DNA of 17,953 nucleotides from the NCBI GenBank assembly GCA_903888395.1, contig CAISTO010000042.1:1-17953 (forward strand), written 5' to 3'. The position numbers and the translations under genes are program-made. This document shows, piece by piece, positions 6,284 through 15,568 of this stretch (position 1 is the stretch's first letter; each line of letters opens with the position of its first letter). The DNA comes from an uncultured Bacteroidota bacterium. Its GTDB lineage: Bacteria > Bacteroidota > Bacteroidia > UKL13-3. The notes beneath the pieces are model-generated. The model did not search any database and was not told where the DNA came from. It was given only the letters and a program-made list of their open reading frames with translations.

Positions 6284-7552
6284 TTATTTCACCCAAAAAG
6301 GAAAGTTAGCACAAGCTACTTGGTCGTGGGTATCGTAAATATATACAAATATGCGGTATGCTCCTTTTTGAAATGGTGCTTTAAAATTATAACCATTTAC
6401 TCCATTTCCTTTTACGTTAATGGGCATAGCATCGGGCCTTTTTTCAGCATCTCCACCGGTTCCAGTAAATTCACTTTCGGGTAAAAGTTCCCATTTATAA
6501 GTTAAGCTTGCCAAATCAGAATGAGTTATTTTTAGTTTCAAATTCACATTTACACCTTTTTTAAATTCTAAACTTTTTGTTGGCAATTCATTATTGAGTA
6601 AAAAAGAATCAATTTGTGGCGCCCAAAACTGAGGTGCTTTTCCGCTCCAAACTTCTTGCAATACATTTACCGCTTCCGTTTGTTTTTTATCTACAAAAAC
6701 TCCATACCAAGTAGGTGTAGTTTCTTGTTTTTGTCCCCATAAAAATGCGTAAGAACCTACACATTGATTACTATCACTGATAATATTTTCATTATATCTT
6801 TTTCGATAGGTAATGGCTTTTTCAGTAGAAGTTTGTTCAATGGCAGCGCCCCATTTTACTTTAGCCACTTCCCAATGACCGTTTGGCCCCCATTCAGTAA
6901 CCAAGTATGGTTTTTTCCAACCAAAAAGTTTTATTTTTTCTGCCAATGCCGGCAAATCGCCATAAGTATTCACACCTAAAATATCAATGTCGGGACAAAT
7001 TTCATTGATTAAATGAACTTCGGGTGCATCTATTCCCGCGGTAACAGTAGAAGTAGGGTGATTCTTATCTTCTTCATGAATCATTGCGGCAATGGCTTGT
7101 ACATTTTTCCAAACCGAAAAATCGGTGTAGTCCAAATCTACTTCATTTCCTATTCCCCAAAGCAATAAAGCAGGATGGTTTTTAAACCGATTTACAACCG
7201 ATTTAAATTGCTCCACTTGATCCTGGCAAGCCCATTTATCACTGTAATCAAAACCAGTTCTTTCTGGCGGCATCCAAAGTCCAAGCATTACTGTTAGTCC
7301 ATGTTTTTGAGCTTCGTCTAAAACTTCTTGCGCTTTTTCTGCACCCCAAATTCTCACTGAATTTCCTCCAACAGTTTCTATTTTATCCATAAAAACATCG
7401 CCTCCCGCACCTTTTACAAAATAAGGTAAATTGTTGCGTAGCAATTGGAAATTCCCATTTGAATTTTTAGTGATTTCAACTTTGATTACTTGCGCAAAAA
7501 TGGGTTGAAAACCAAAACAAAAAAGCAATAAACCAAGAATTTTATTTTTCAT
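6284..7552 (-). CDS. Secreted clan GH-A glycoside hydrolase (TIM barrel plus Ig-like domain)
   Basis: This 422-residue enzyme has a signal peptide (residues 1-20, cleavage after FA). A (beta/alpha)8 barrel spans about 40-305. The clan GH-A pair is visible: acid/base Glu137 in WGIGNEVD and nucleophile Glu220 in LVTEWGP. RIWG (67-70) and NHPALLLWGIGNE are typical of GH2/GH5-type barrels. Residues about 310-422 form an Ig/PKD-like beta domain rich in Trp, Tyr and Phe. There is no lipobox and no T9SS domain, so the protein should be periplasmic or released. It is the last gene of the glucan operon, 3 bases after the GH16 gene. From the neighbours, a beta-1,3-glucan-active role is likely; GH158, known from a Bacteroides beta-1,3-glucan locus beside GH16 and GH3, is one candidate family, but I cannot confirm it by eye. 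Confidence 0.82.
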   Translation of the reverse strand: MKNKILGLLLFCFGFQPIFAQVIKVEITKNSNGNFQLLRNNLPYFVKGAGGDVFMDKIETVGGNSVRIWGAEKAQEVLDEAQKHGLTVMLGLWMPPERTGFDYSDKWACQDQVEQFKSVVNRFKNHPALLLWGIGNEVDLDYTDFSVWKNVQAIAAMIHEEDKNHPTSTVTAGIDAPEVHLINEICPDIDILGVNTYGDLPALAEKIKLFGWKKPYLVTEWGPNGHWEVAKVKWGAAIEQTSTEKAITYRKRYNENIISDSNQCVGSYAFLWGQKQETTPTWYGVFVDKKQTEAVNVLQEVWSGKAPQFWAPQIDSFLLNNELPTKSLEFKKGVNVNLKLKITHSDLASLTYKWELLPESEFTGTGGDAEKRPDAMPINVKGNGVNGYNFKAPFQKGAYRIFVYIYDTHDQVACANFPFWVK

Positions 7553-7555
7553 AAA

Positions 7556-9373
7556 TTATGGATTGGTTTTTACAATTTTAAAATAAAAATGACGCTCATT
7601 ATTTGTAATCCTAACAATATAACTTCCTGTGTTTAACGAAGGAATTTGCTTGTTAACTTCGTCAATATTTTTAGCAGAAATCAATTCTTTTCCTGTTAAA
7701 TCAAACAAAGTAATTTGAGAAGAAACAAAAGCTGCATCTATACTTATTTGATTGGTAAATGGATTTGGATAAATATTAATTTTATTATTTAAAATCTCAC
7801 TTTCATTGATGCTACTGGTAGCAGTTTTACAAGGTGTTTCCACTAAACTAAATTCATCAAAATAAAATACGTCAGAGTTATTAGAATTAGGAGCAAATAA
7901 AATCACCAATTGATTAATGCTTCCTTCAGGCGTATTGCCGTCAGGCTTCAAAATTAATTTGAAAGTTAATTCTTCCCAAGCCCTTGTTTTAGAAGTTTTA
8001 GCTTGTAATACGCAACGTCTTCCCGAAGGATAATTTAATCCAGATAAAGCCCTATTTTCAAAATTTATATTTACATCAGTTCCAATAGGAGCTGTGGTAT
8101 AAAGTTTCATTTTCATTAAAAGCGTACCATCCTCAAATGCTTTTGCATTGCGAATTACATCAGAAAAAACCACCAATGCATCGTAAGTGGTAGAACCGCT
8201 TCTGTAATACCTATTACAAATTAAAGTACTGTTCACACTGTCTTTTGAAGGATTATTAACTGCAGCTTTATAAGTTCCATTTCCACCTACCCAAAATACA
8301 TTTCTGAGCGATTCAACATTATCAAAAATACCTTCACAAGTATCAGGTAAAGTTCTTATAAATTTACTAATGGTTTTAGTATTTGACTGATAAGTAATAG
8401 TCACTTTTATGCTATCACTTTTTAAACCCCAATTTGCTTTAATGGCTGCAGTTCCTTGTCCTTGCGTAATTTTACAATTGGCAGGAACTTGCCATAAATA
8501 AGTAGCTCCCGCAATTTTTTGAGTATAAAAATCTTTTTGCTGATCAGCTCTTAAAATAGCATCCGGACTTGTAATATATACATCGTTTAAGTTTTGATAA
8601 ACACGAATATAATCAACTTGTAAAGAAGCAGTATCAGGCGTAGTTCCATTGGGATAACCAAGAAAATAACCACCAACTGCCAAATTAATAATACAATGAA
8701 AATTTCGGTTATATGGCCACCAAAAATCAGGTAAATCTTTTTTTGTTTTAGTGCTAAAAACTACATTGTCAACCAACCATTGAATGGTATCTTTTTTCCA
8801 ATTTAACGAAAAAACATGAAACTCAGAGGTAAACAAACCAGAAGGCAAAGTATAACTTGATCCGGTATATTTATTATTAGGAGAATGAGCACCATAATGT
8901 ATGGTTCCATAAGTATTTTTAGGTTCTTGTCCTTTTCCTTCCATCAAGTCAATTTCGCCACTTAATGGCCAAGTACCATAATAATTTTCAGTAGGTAAAA
9001 ACCATATTGCGGGCCAATAGGCTTGCCCAATGGGTAATCGTGCTCTTACGTCAATTCTACCCGAAGAAAAATCAAATTTATTCATGGTTCTAATTCTTCC
9101 AGAACTGTAAGAACTATTGCCAATTGTTTCTTTTTTAGCATTGATATTTAGCATACCATTTATTACTGAAATGTTACCTTTTTGATACGACTGACGTTCA
9201 TCATTTCCCCATCCACAAAGGTTTGGGCAGCCATCACCAATTTGATATTCCCAATAATTAGTGTCTAAATTACTTCCATTAAATTCATCGGACCAACGCA
9301 AAAAATCTTGCGAAAAAACTGGAGTGGAAATAGATAGTATTAATATTAAAAAGATGGTTTTATAATTTTGCAT
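7556..9373 (-). CDS. GH16 laminarinase-type endo-beta-glucanase with T9SS sorting domain
   Basis: The 605-residue enzyme should cleave internal beta-1,3-glucan (or mixed-linkage) bonds at or outside the cell surface. After a signal peptide (1-21), the GH16 jelly-roll spans about 25-260. The catalytic motif is GEIDLME at 139-145, with nucleophile Glu140, Asp142 and acid/base Glu145; the beta-bulge ExDxxE form is that of laminarinases. WPAIWFLP (120-127) and the WGNDERQSY segment also fit. A PKD-like domain follows (about 265-342), then a beta-sandwich resembling carbohydrate-binding modules (about 345-512), then a type A T9SS C-terminal domain (about 530-605) with YPNPF at 535-539. T9SS export implies surface attachment or release. 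It lies 8 bases after the GH3 gene and 3 bases before the GH-A gene. Confidence 0.95.
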   Translation of the reverse strand: MQNYKTIFLILILSISTPVFSQDFLRWSDEFNGSNLDTNYWEYQIGDGCPNLCGWGNDERQSYQKGNISVINGMLNINAKKETIGNSSYSSGRIRTMNKFDFSSGRIDVRARLPIGQAYWPAIWFLPTENYYGTWPLSGEIDLMEGKGQEPKNTYGTIHYGAHSPNNKYTGSSYTLPSGLFTSEFHVFSLNWKKDTIQWLVDNVVFSTKTKKDLPDFWWPYNRNFHCIINLAVGGYFLGYPNGTTPDTASLQVDYIRVYQNLNDVYITSPDAILRADQQKDFYTQKIAGATYLWQVPANCKITQGQGTAAIKANWGLKSDSIKVTITYQSNTKTISKFIRTLPDTCEGIFDNVESLRNVFWVGGNGTYKAAVNNPSKDSVNSTLICNRYYRSGSTTYDALVVFSDVIRNAKAFEDGTLLMKMKLYTTAPIGTDVNINFENRALSGLNYPSGRRCVLQAKTSKTRAWEELTFKLILKPDGNTPEGSINQLVILFAPNSNNSDVFYFDEFSLVETPCKTATSSINESEILNNKINIYPNPFTNQISIDAAFVSSQITLFDLTGKELISAKNIDEVNKQIPSLNTGSYIVRITNNERHFYFKIVKTNP

Positions 9374-9381
9374 ACTTGATT

Positions 9382-11622
9382 TTATTTAACGTTAATTGAG
9401 TCCTTTAAATTAGCAATACTAAAATAAAACTTACCAGGCTCTACTATAAATTTATTATCTAATCCCACAAAAGCTAAATCAGTAACAGCTATTTTAAATT
9501 GCACTTCTTTGCCTTCATATTTATCCAAAGGTACACGTTTAAATGCGCGTAATCTTTTTACTGATGGAGTAATGCTGGCATAAACATCGGAGGCAAATAC
9601 CAACACTGTTTCTGAACCAGCAATTGCACTAGTATTATTCAATTGAACAGTAATAGAAACTGTATCTTTTACAGTAACATCTCTGTTCTCAATTTTCATA
9701 TTAGCATAATTAAAATTTGAATAACTTAAACCCTGTCCAAAATGGAATAATGGATCAAAACCAATAGGTTTAAAATCGTTGTTTAAAGTTTCAGTATATT
9801 TACAGTCGTAAGTGGTGTGAACACCAGCAAAACGAGGAAAAGTAAATGGCAATTTGCCACTAGGATTTACTTTACCAACCATGATATCTGCTATGGCTAA
9901 TGCACCTTCATTTCCGGGTAAGTAAGCGTCTAAAATTGCATCGCAAAGCGGTTCAGTTTTAGCAAAAGTTCTAGGTCTTCCTTCTAATAAAATTACTACT
10001 ACTTTTTTACCTGCTTTTTTATACATTTTTATCAAATTTTGTTGTGATTCATCTAACTCTAAATCGTTGATGTCACCAGGTTTTTCAGTATAAGTATCTT
10101 CACCCAAACAAAGCACCACAGTATTTACATTTTGCGCAGCATTTAACAACACATTTTCAGGTAAATTTTGTGTGTAAGTATTCCCTTTTAAATAACTCAC
10201 ATTTCCATTCGCAAAAACATTTTTCAACGCATTTACAACTGTTAAAACTTTAGGATTGTAACTAGTATCTCTTCCTTGCCAAGTATGACTCCAACCACCA
10301 TTCAAGGCATTGATATAATCAGCATTAGGACCGGTTACTAATATTTTTTCATTCATTGAAAATGGCAAAATATTACCTTCATTTTTTAATAAAGTAATGC
10401 TTTGGCATGCCAATTCATAACTCAGTTTTTTGCTTTCAATTTGTTCTGGTTCTTTAAAATTTTCAGGTTTGGCATTAGGTTCGTCAAACAATCCCAACTC
10501 GTATTTTAAAGTTAAAATTCTAAGCACCGCTTCATCTATTCTTTCCTTTTTTATTTTACCTTCATTTACATTTTCAATCAAGTATTTTGTAAAGTCTAAA
10601 TCAAGCGGAACCATTGCTAAATCAATACCTGCGTTAATAGCAAGTGCAACTGCTTCCTTATATGTTTCAGCAACTTTATGGCGTTCCGTTAGGTTTTTTA
10701 TATCCTCCCAATCAGTAACTGTTATTCCCTCAAATTTCAATTCATTGCGAAGCACCGTTTGCAATAAAAATTTACTGGCATGAACAGGTTCTCCGTTCCA
10801 TTCACCTGAATTTATCATTATGGTTTTTGCGCCCGCGGCAATTGCCTTAGCAAAAGGTAACAAATAAATTTCACGTAATTGGCGCTCTGGAATATAAGCA
10901 GGAGTTCTATCATGTCCACTTTGCGGATTACTATAAGCCACATAATGTTTTAAGCAAGCTGCAAATGGTTTTACAGTTCCATTATTGGTGTTTTGATAAC
11001 CGTTAACAATGGCTACTCCCATTTGCGAAACTAAAAAAGGATCTTCACCAAATGTTTCCCAAAACCTTGGCCACATGGGATTTCTTCCCACATCTAACAC
11101 AGGAGAAAAGTTCCATGGAATGCCACTTCCTCTTACATCGTTGGCCACAAATTGTGCCATTTTATAAGCCATTTCAGGATTAAAAGTTGCCGCTAATCCA
11201 ATTTGTTGTGGATACAAAGTAGCTCCAACTGTATAATTTGCGCCATGAATGGCATCAATACCATATAAAACTGGAATTTTTAAACGTGATTGTTGACTGT
11301 ATTTTTCTATGCTGGTTATAATTTCTTTCCAATGATTCACATCGTAAGTATGTCCGCCAACATTTAAAATTGAACCAATTCCCAAATTCACAATTACATT
11401 TTGCAATTTAGTGGTATCTAAAGCATGTGGTTTTTCCAAATTAAAACCTTCCCCTTTTGAAATCATTTCAATGGTTAATTGTGTCATTTGCCCAGCTTTT
11501 TCTTCTAAAGTCATTTGGCTTAATAATGCTTGTGCTTTCGATTTTGCCGAGTCGTTGGTTTTAGTCCCACATTGCCAAAGCAAGAAAGAAAAAGGTATAA
11601 AAAGTAAAATTGTTTTATTCAT
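9382..11622 (-). CDS. GH3 beta-glucosidase, lipoprotein (BglX-like)
   Basis: The 746-residue enzyme should release glucose from the non-reducing ends of beta-gluco-oligosaccharides. A lipobox LLWQC gives a lipidated Cys18. The GH3 N-terminal barrel (about 35-380) holds KHY at 225-227 and the nucleophile Asp304 in TVTDW. The alpha/beta sandwich (about 405-630) carries the likely acid/base Glu513 in YTEKPGD, and a fibronectin III-like domain closes the protein (about 650-740). The residues after Cys18 (GTKTND) lack an obvious acidic surface-export signal, so periplasmic anchoring is my guess. The ATG lies inside the end of the preceding gene (8-base overlap), suggesting translational coupling. 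With a GH16 next door, beta-1,3-linked oligomers are the probable substrate, though GH3 specificity cannot be read from sequence alone. Confidence 0.94.
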   Translation of the reverse strand: MNKTILLFIPFSFLLWQCGTKTNDSAKSKAQALLSQMTLEEKAGQMTQLTIEMISKGEGFNLEKPHALDTTKLQNVIVNLGIGSILNVGGHTYDVNHWKEIITSIEKYSQQSRLKIPVLYGIDAIHGANYTVGATLYPQQIGLAATFNPEMAYKMAQFVANDVRGSGIPWNFSPVLDVGRNPMWPRFWETFGEDPFLVSQMGVAIVNGYQNTNNGTVKPFAACLKHYVAYSNPQSGHDRTPAYIPERQLREIYLLPFAKAIAAGAKTIMINSGEWNGEPVHASKFLLQTVLRNELKFEGITVTDWEDIKNLTERHKVAETYKEAVALAINAGIDLAMVPLDLDFTKYLIENVNEGKIKKERIDEAVLRILTLKYELGLFDEPNAKPENFKEPEQIESKKLSYELACQSITLLKNEGNILPFSMNEKILVTGPNADYINALNGGWSHTWQGRDTSYNPKVLTVVNALKNVFANGNVSYLKGNTYTQNLPENVLLNAAQNVNTVVLCLGEDTYTEKPGDINDLELDESQQNLIKMYKKAGKKVVVILLEGRPRTFAKTEPLCDAILDAYLPGNEGALAIADIMVGKVNPSGKLPFTFPRFAGVHTTYDCKYTETLNNDFKPIGFDPLFHFGQGLSYSNFNYANMKIENRDVTVKDTVSITVQLNNTSAIAGSETVLVFASDVYASITPSVKRLRAFKRVPLDKYEGKEVQFKIAVTDLAFVGLDNKFIVEPGKFYFSIANLKDSINVK

Positions 11623-12802
11623 AATTTATGTTTTGTTCTATTGTAATTTCATCCAACCAAAGCTCTCCTGAATTGTTAAATTCTATGATTAATTGTTTGA
11701 ATCTTGTTATATCAAATCCATCTTTTGTAAAGTCAAATTCTTTGAACGGAATTGTTATCATTTGCCAATTATTATTAGTTGGTAAACTGGCTAAATATTC
11801 TTTTTTTATTGGAATCATCACTGTTTTGCCATTATAACTTTCAAAGCCTATACTTAAATTTTTATTGGCATTTATATCAACATAATTAATATAAAATTTT
11901 AGCGCATAATTTTTCAAAGAGTCAGGAAATGAAATGGCTTGCCAATGTTCCCAATTCATTCCAATTTTTCGAGTTTGTTTTCCACTTTCTTGTTCATTCC
12001 ATTTTAGGTAAATAGATTTACTTCCAGCATAATTTTTAGTACTATCTAATAATATATTTTTACCAGTATAATTACACAATCCCCAAGCAAAAGGAAGTTC
12101 ATCATGAAATATTGTTGCAGGGAAATTTTGCGTAATTGCTACACCAAATTTTTTAGAATTTATGTTTTTAGAATTAGCTCCTCCAATTTCAATTTTATCA
12201 ATTAAAAAAGCACCTGAACCCTGACATTCTATATTCAAACTTTTAATATTACTAAAATCGCATAATGGCTTGGCTGATTTCAAAAATGTATTTAAGGGAA
12301 TACTTACTTTTTGCCATTCTTCATCTATTGGATAATTTGATAACTGACTTGCTTTAAGCACGGTTGCACTTTGAACTCCTGAATAATCTTCTAATAAAAA
12401 AATTAAGGTTGGAATATATTGTTTACCTTTTAAAGCTCTCATGTAAAATTCAATACTTCCGCTTTCCATTACATCGGTTAAATCTTTTGAAGCATAGCCG
12501 TTCCAACCAATTCCAAAGCCTATCCACGGGCAATTACCTGTTCTATTCCAACTAACACTTAAACACGATTTACCACTGTATGAAAGGGAATCAAGTCGAG
12601 TAAAATTCTTACAATCTGTTTTTTCCATTCCCCAAACATCCACCGTTAAATCCTTATAAATTTCTCTATCTTGAAATTCCTTAACGGCAGTATTTGCATA
12701 AGTTCCTCCCCATTCATCTGTTAATTGTGTTTTTTGCATGCGAATGCCACAATTACTCAAAGTAAAAATTAATAAAAAAAGGTATATGGTAAACTTTCTC
12801 AT
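11615..12802 (-). CDS. Lipoprotein with duplicated carbohydrate-binding-like domain
   Basis: I do not recognise a named family. The 395-residue protein has a lipobox TLSNC with lipidated Cys18. It then shows two similar halves of about 155 residues: the first about 52-206, the second about 232-388. Shared landmarks include SGKSCLSVSWN against AGSKSIYLKWN, a tryptophan-rich middle, EWQKVSIPLNTF against NWQMITIPFKEF, and closing strands DKIEI against DEITI. This pattern fits a CBM/galactose-binding-like beta-sandwich of the sort found in glycan-binding proteins (CBM11 or CIA30-like). No catalytic motif is visible. It starts with a 1-base overlap on the previous gene (TAATG) and overlaps the GH3 gene, so it belongs firmly to the operon. 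A glucan-binding accessory role is inferred. Confidence 0.8.
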   Translation of the reverse strand: MRKFTIYLFLLIFTLSNCGIRMQKTQLTDEWGGTYANTAVKEFQDREIYKDLTVDVWGMEKTDCKNFTRLDSLSYSGKSCLSVSWNRTGNCPWIGFGIGWNGYASKDLTDVMESGSIEFYMRALKGKQYIPTLIFLLEDYSGVQSATVLKASQLSNYPIDEEWQKVSIPLNTFLKSAKPLCDFSNIKSLNIECQGSGAFLIDKIEIGGANSKNINSKKFGVAITQNFPATIFHDELPFAWGLCNYTGKNILLDSTKNYAGSKSIYLKWNEQESGKQTRKIGMNWEHWQAISFPDSLKNYALKFYINYVDINANKNLSIGFESYNGKTVMIPIKKEYLASLPTNNNWQMITIPFKEFDFTKDGFDITRFKQLIIEFNNSGELWLDEITIEQNINYE

Positions 12803-13836
12803 TATGGTTGAAATGGCGCTGAATAAGTGAATGAAGCGAAGTCAAGTCCAACACGAGTAGCACCTGAAGTTCCAGGTTGAGCCAATAATAAAAACTGCGC
12901 ATTTATTATTCTGTCTAATTCTTTTTTTCCATTTCTATCGGTATTTCCAAATCCACCAGAAGTAGAAATACTTGTTTCATCGTATGAAAAACTAACCAAT
13001 TTCCAACCTTTCCAATTCACGTTCATTCTATAGTTATAAGTTCCTTCTTCAGCTGGTTGATAAACTCCATCTAAATTATCATCTTCCTGAAATTCTACAC
13101 TTAATTGTGCATTTTTATCACCCCAACCGTATACATAAGCGTTAAAGAAAACTTTCTTCGGATTATCGGTACTAAAAACAAAATAATTGTTAGCAGTACC
13201 TTGACTAATTTTGGCACTTAATGCCATTCCGCAAATAAATAAACTAGCCGTTGGACCATGGTTACCGGCCATTACAAAGAACCTTGTTTTTTCTGCTGAG
13301 GATATTCCAGAATAATTTACTGAAGTAGAATTGTATGATTGTTGACCTTCGGTAAATGTATTATAAGCACGTTGTGGACTTTCAAAATCATCAATTAAAA
13401 TATCAACTGAGGGAGTTGGTCTTGCAGCTGCAATTATAATAGTATCGGAGTATAAAGTATCAGGGTAATTTTCAAAACTCATGCGTGCAACTACTGGTTC
13501 ATTTTTTCTGAAAAATGGTGCAAATGAAATACTTCCATTCCATGCTAATTGATTCAATGAAAAATCTTTATCGTTTCCGGTAAATATTTTCAATGCGCCA
13601 CTATTTAACCCAATTATTTCAACAGTCCAATTGGTTCTAATTGAAAGTTTGGTATTGTAAATTACAATGTCGCCAGTAACAAAATTTGGTGCTTTTATGG
13701 ATGCTTTTAATGGCGCTAAAATTTTAAAATCACCAAAAATATCTACCAATTCTGGACCTTCAATTTTTGTTTCTTTTTTACACGATGAAATAATTGCAAT
13801 GGCAATAATTCCTATATATAGCAATGTTTTTTTCAT
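12802..13836 (-). CDS. Lipoprotein with C-terminal jelly-roll-like region, candidate surface glycan-binding protein
   Basis: No named family is recognised. The 344-residue protein has a lipobox ISSC (lipidated Cys19) followed by KKETK, a charged stretch that could favour surface export. Residues about 30-138 look like an Ig-like beta domain. Residues about 145-340 look like a carbohydrate-binding jelly roll, opening with LIDDFES and closing with LDFASFTY, comparable in layout to the CBM-like part of the GH16 neighbour. Two calcium-loop-like motifs are present: D252-x-N-x-D-G with Tyr259 and Glu263 at EF-hand spacing, and N298-x-D-x-N-G. The arrangement recalls surface glycan-binding lipoproteins of polysaccharide utilisation loci, but without sequence similarity that I can name. 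It lies 9 bases after the second barrel gene. Confidence 0.78.
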   Translation of the reverse strand: MKKTLLYIGIIAIAIISSCKKETKIEGPELVDIFGDFKILAPLKASIKAPNFVTGDIVIYNTKLSIRTNWTVEIIGLNSGALKIFTGNDKDFSLNQLAWNGSISFAPFFRKNEPVVARMSFENYPDTLYSDTIIIAAARPTPSVDILIDDFESPQRAYNTFTEGQQSYNSTSVNYSGISSAEKTRFFVMAGNHGPTASLFICGMALSAKISQGTANNYFVFSTDNPKKVFFNAYVYGWGDKNAQLSVEFQEDDNLDGVYQPAEEGTYNYRMNVNWKGWKLVSFSYDETSISTSGGFGNTDRNGKKELDRIINAQFLLLAQPGTSGATRVGLDFASFTYSAPFQP

Positions 13837-13845
13837 GTTAGTTTT

Positions 13846-15567
13846 TTAAAAAAATAAATTATAAATAATGGCTAATCTGTTAATAGCATATTGGTTTTCT
13901 GCTAATAATTTATTGTTCCAATCAGCTTGTTGATACTGAATTTTTAAGCAATTATATTTGCTGAATTGATAGTTAATTCCTCCCAACAAAATGGTTTCTT
14001 GTAAATCTGCATTATACGATTTATAAAAAATAATTTCATTGAATGAATTGCGCTGCGCTAAAAACTCATTTCCCTTGGCATTTAGTATAATTCCTGCTAA
14101 TTGAATTTCTAAATTTGGAATAATTTCATACTCCACTCCTACTTTTATTTGCGTACTTATAAAATCAATTTTGTCAATTCCTTCAGTTCCATTTCTTGAA
14201 GTATTTTGTTGTTTTACAAACAAGCCAACATGCACTTTCTTTTTTCCTTTATATAATTCATTTATGCCTAAATCGGCCAGTATTTCAAAATTTGTAAAGT
14301 CTCTAATTTCAGTAGTTCCTTGCCCTGTAATTTCATTGTACATAGATGCATTTCCACTTATTTTCAAAAGATTTTTATTGCTATGATTCCATGTCAATTT
14401 TACATCACCACCTTGGCGATTTGGAGTTGCTTTTCCGTATGGCAACATGTTTTCATAAGCAGGGTTGTAATCTTTTAAAGTTGGACTTAAAAACATGTTG
14501 TAATAATTTCCATCTGTTAATATAGAAAGCATATTTGCTGGTCTTGCCGATTCGCGATTGGTGTAATAGGGATATTCGCTAGCCACAGCATTAAAATCTA
14601 CTCTTCTACTTTGAGCACCAATACTTCTAAAATTAGTTTCTACACTACGTAAATCAATACCAAAATTCCAGTTTTTCTTTTTGTTATCAATGGTAATTCC
14701 TCCATCTATAAACATACCATCGTTTATTGAAGGTGCGTTTGCAGTGTTTTCATATGTCACATTCGATTTACCAAATTCTCCACCCAATACCACTTTTAAA
14801 TCTTTTACTTTTAAATCTTCTTTTACTTCAAAACTGTTAACAGTATTGTTGAATAAAGCATTAGAAAACATAGCAGTTTTTTGCACGTCAAAAGCATTGG
14901 TATAATTATAAGCTATGCTTAATTGGTTAAACATTTTTGCCTGAATGGTGCTTCCAGCAAAAAGTCTGTCGGGAGAACTGAAATAGTCGGTTTGTTTATT
15001 TTTAGTAATTAATCCTGTTACATGAATATGGTTCACATATTTATTGAAATCAAAACCAATATCTGCAGTTGCTCCTTGTTGACGCCATGAATTTTGACCA
15101 TAAAATTTATCGTAAGTAATTACTTCTGTGAATGTATTAAAAGCAGCAGGATTATTTTGACTTAGTTCACCTTGATTATTAAATAAAGTATAAGCTGTCA
15201 TTCGAGTATTTAAGTCGCCAACTTGGTATTTTATTCTGTTAAACATTAAGCCTCGTAAATATAATTCACGTAAGTTAAAAATGATTCCACCACCCCAAAA
15301 ACCTGTCATTTCATTTTGCACTCGAGTGGTAACTTTTATTTCAGTATTTTCTGAAGGACGAATATGTAATCCAAAATCAAATAAAGTAGCACCAGTCATT
15401 TGTTTTCTCGCGGTGGTGGTGTCTTTATTGATAAGGTTTCCACTCAAACTACTGTTGTTAAAAGTAAATCGTCCAGAACCAAAAAAATCAATCTTTTTTT
15501 CCTGCGCTTGTATTGCCAAAGGCAACAAACCAAGACATAATAATAAGTATGTGTATATATGCTTCAT
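13846..15567 (-). CDS. Outer-membrane beta-barrel-type protein, glucan operon
   Basis: The family is not recognised. With the ATG at 15567 the product is 573 residues with a clear signal peptide (MKHIYTYLLLCLGLLPLAIQA, about 1-21). The longer frame to 15591 begins with TTG, adds eight residues before the signal and overlaps the previous gene, so I reject it. The mature part alternates hydrophobic and polar residues with many aromatic strand ends and turns rich in Asn, Gly and Asp, and it ends in Phe, as expected of an outer-membrane barrel. I see no TonB box, plug domain or SusC/SusD feature. The ATG follows the preceding stop by one base. A porin, adhesin or assembly role in glucan use is inferred from the operon only. 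Confidence 0.75.
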   Translation of the reverse strand: MKHIYTYLLLCLGLLPLAIQAQEKKIDFFGSGRFTFNNSSLSGNLINKDTTTARKQMTGATLFDFGLHIRPSENTEIKVTTRVQNEMTGFWGGGIIFNLRELYLRGLMFNRIKYQVGDLNTRMTAYTLFNNQGELSQNNPAAFNTFTEVITYDKFYGQNSWRQQGATADIGFDFNKYVNHIHVTGLITKNKQTDYFSSPDRLFAGSTIQAKMFNQLSIAYNYTNAFDVQKTAMFSNALFNNTVNSFEVKEDLKVKDLKVVLGGEFGKSNVTYENTANAPSINDGMFIDGGITIDNKKKNWNFGIDLRSVETNFRSIGAQSRRVDFNAVASEYPYYTNRESARPANMLSILTDGNYYNMFLSPTLKDYNPAYENMLPYGKATPNRQGGDVKLTWNHSNKNLLKISGNASMYNEITGQGTTEIRDFTNFEILADLGINELYKGKKKVHVGLFVKQQNTSRNGTEGIDKIDFISTQIKVGVEYEIIPNLEIQLAGIILNAKGNEFLAQRNSFNEIIFYKSYNADLQETILLGGINYQFSKYNCLKIQYQQADWNNKLLAENQYAINRLAIIYNLFF

Positions 15568-15568
15568 G

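Noticed and set aside
11411..11671. Plus-strand ORFs opposite the GH3 and lipoprotein genes
   Set aside because: They are antisense to well-supported genes and have no recognisable content.
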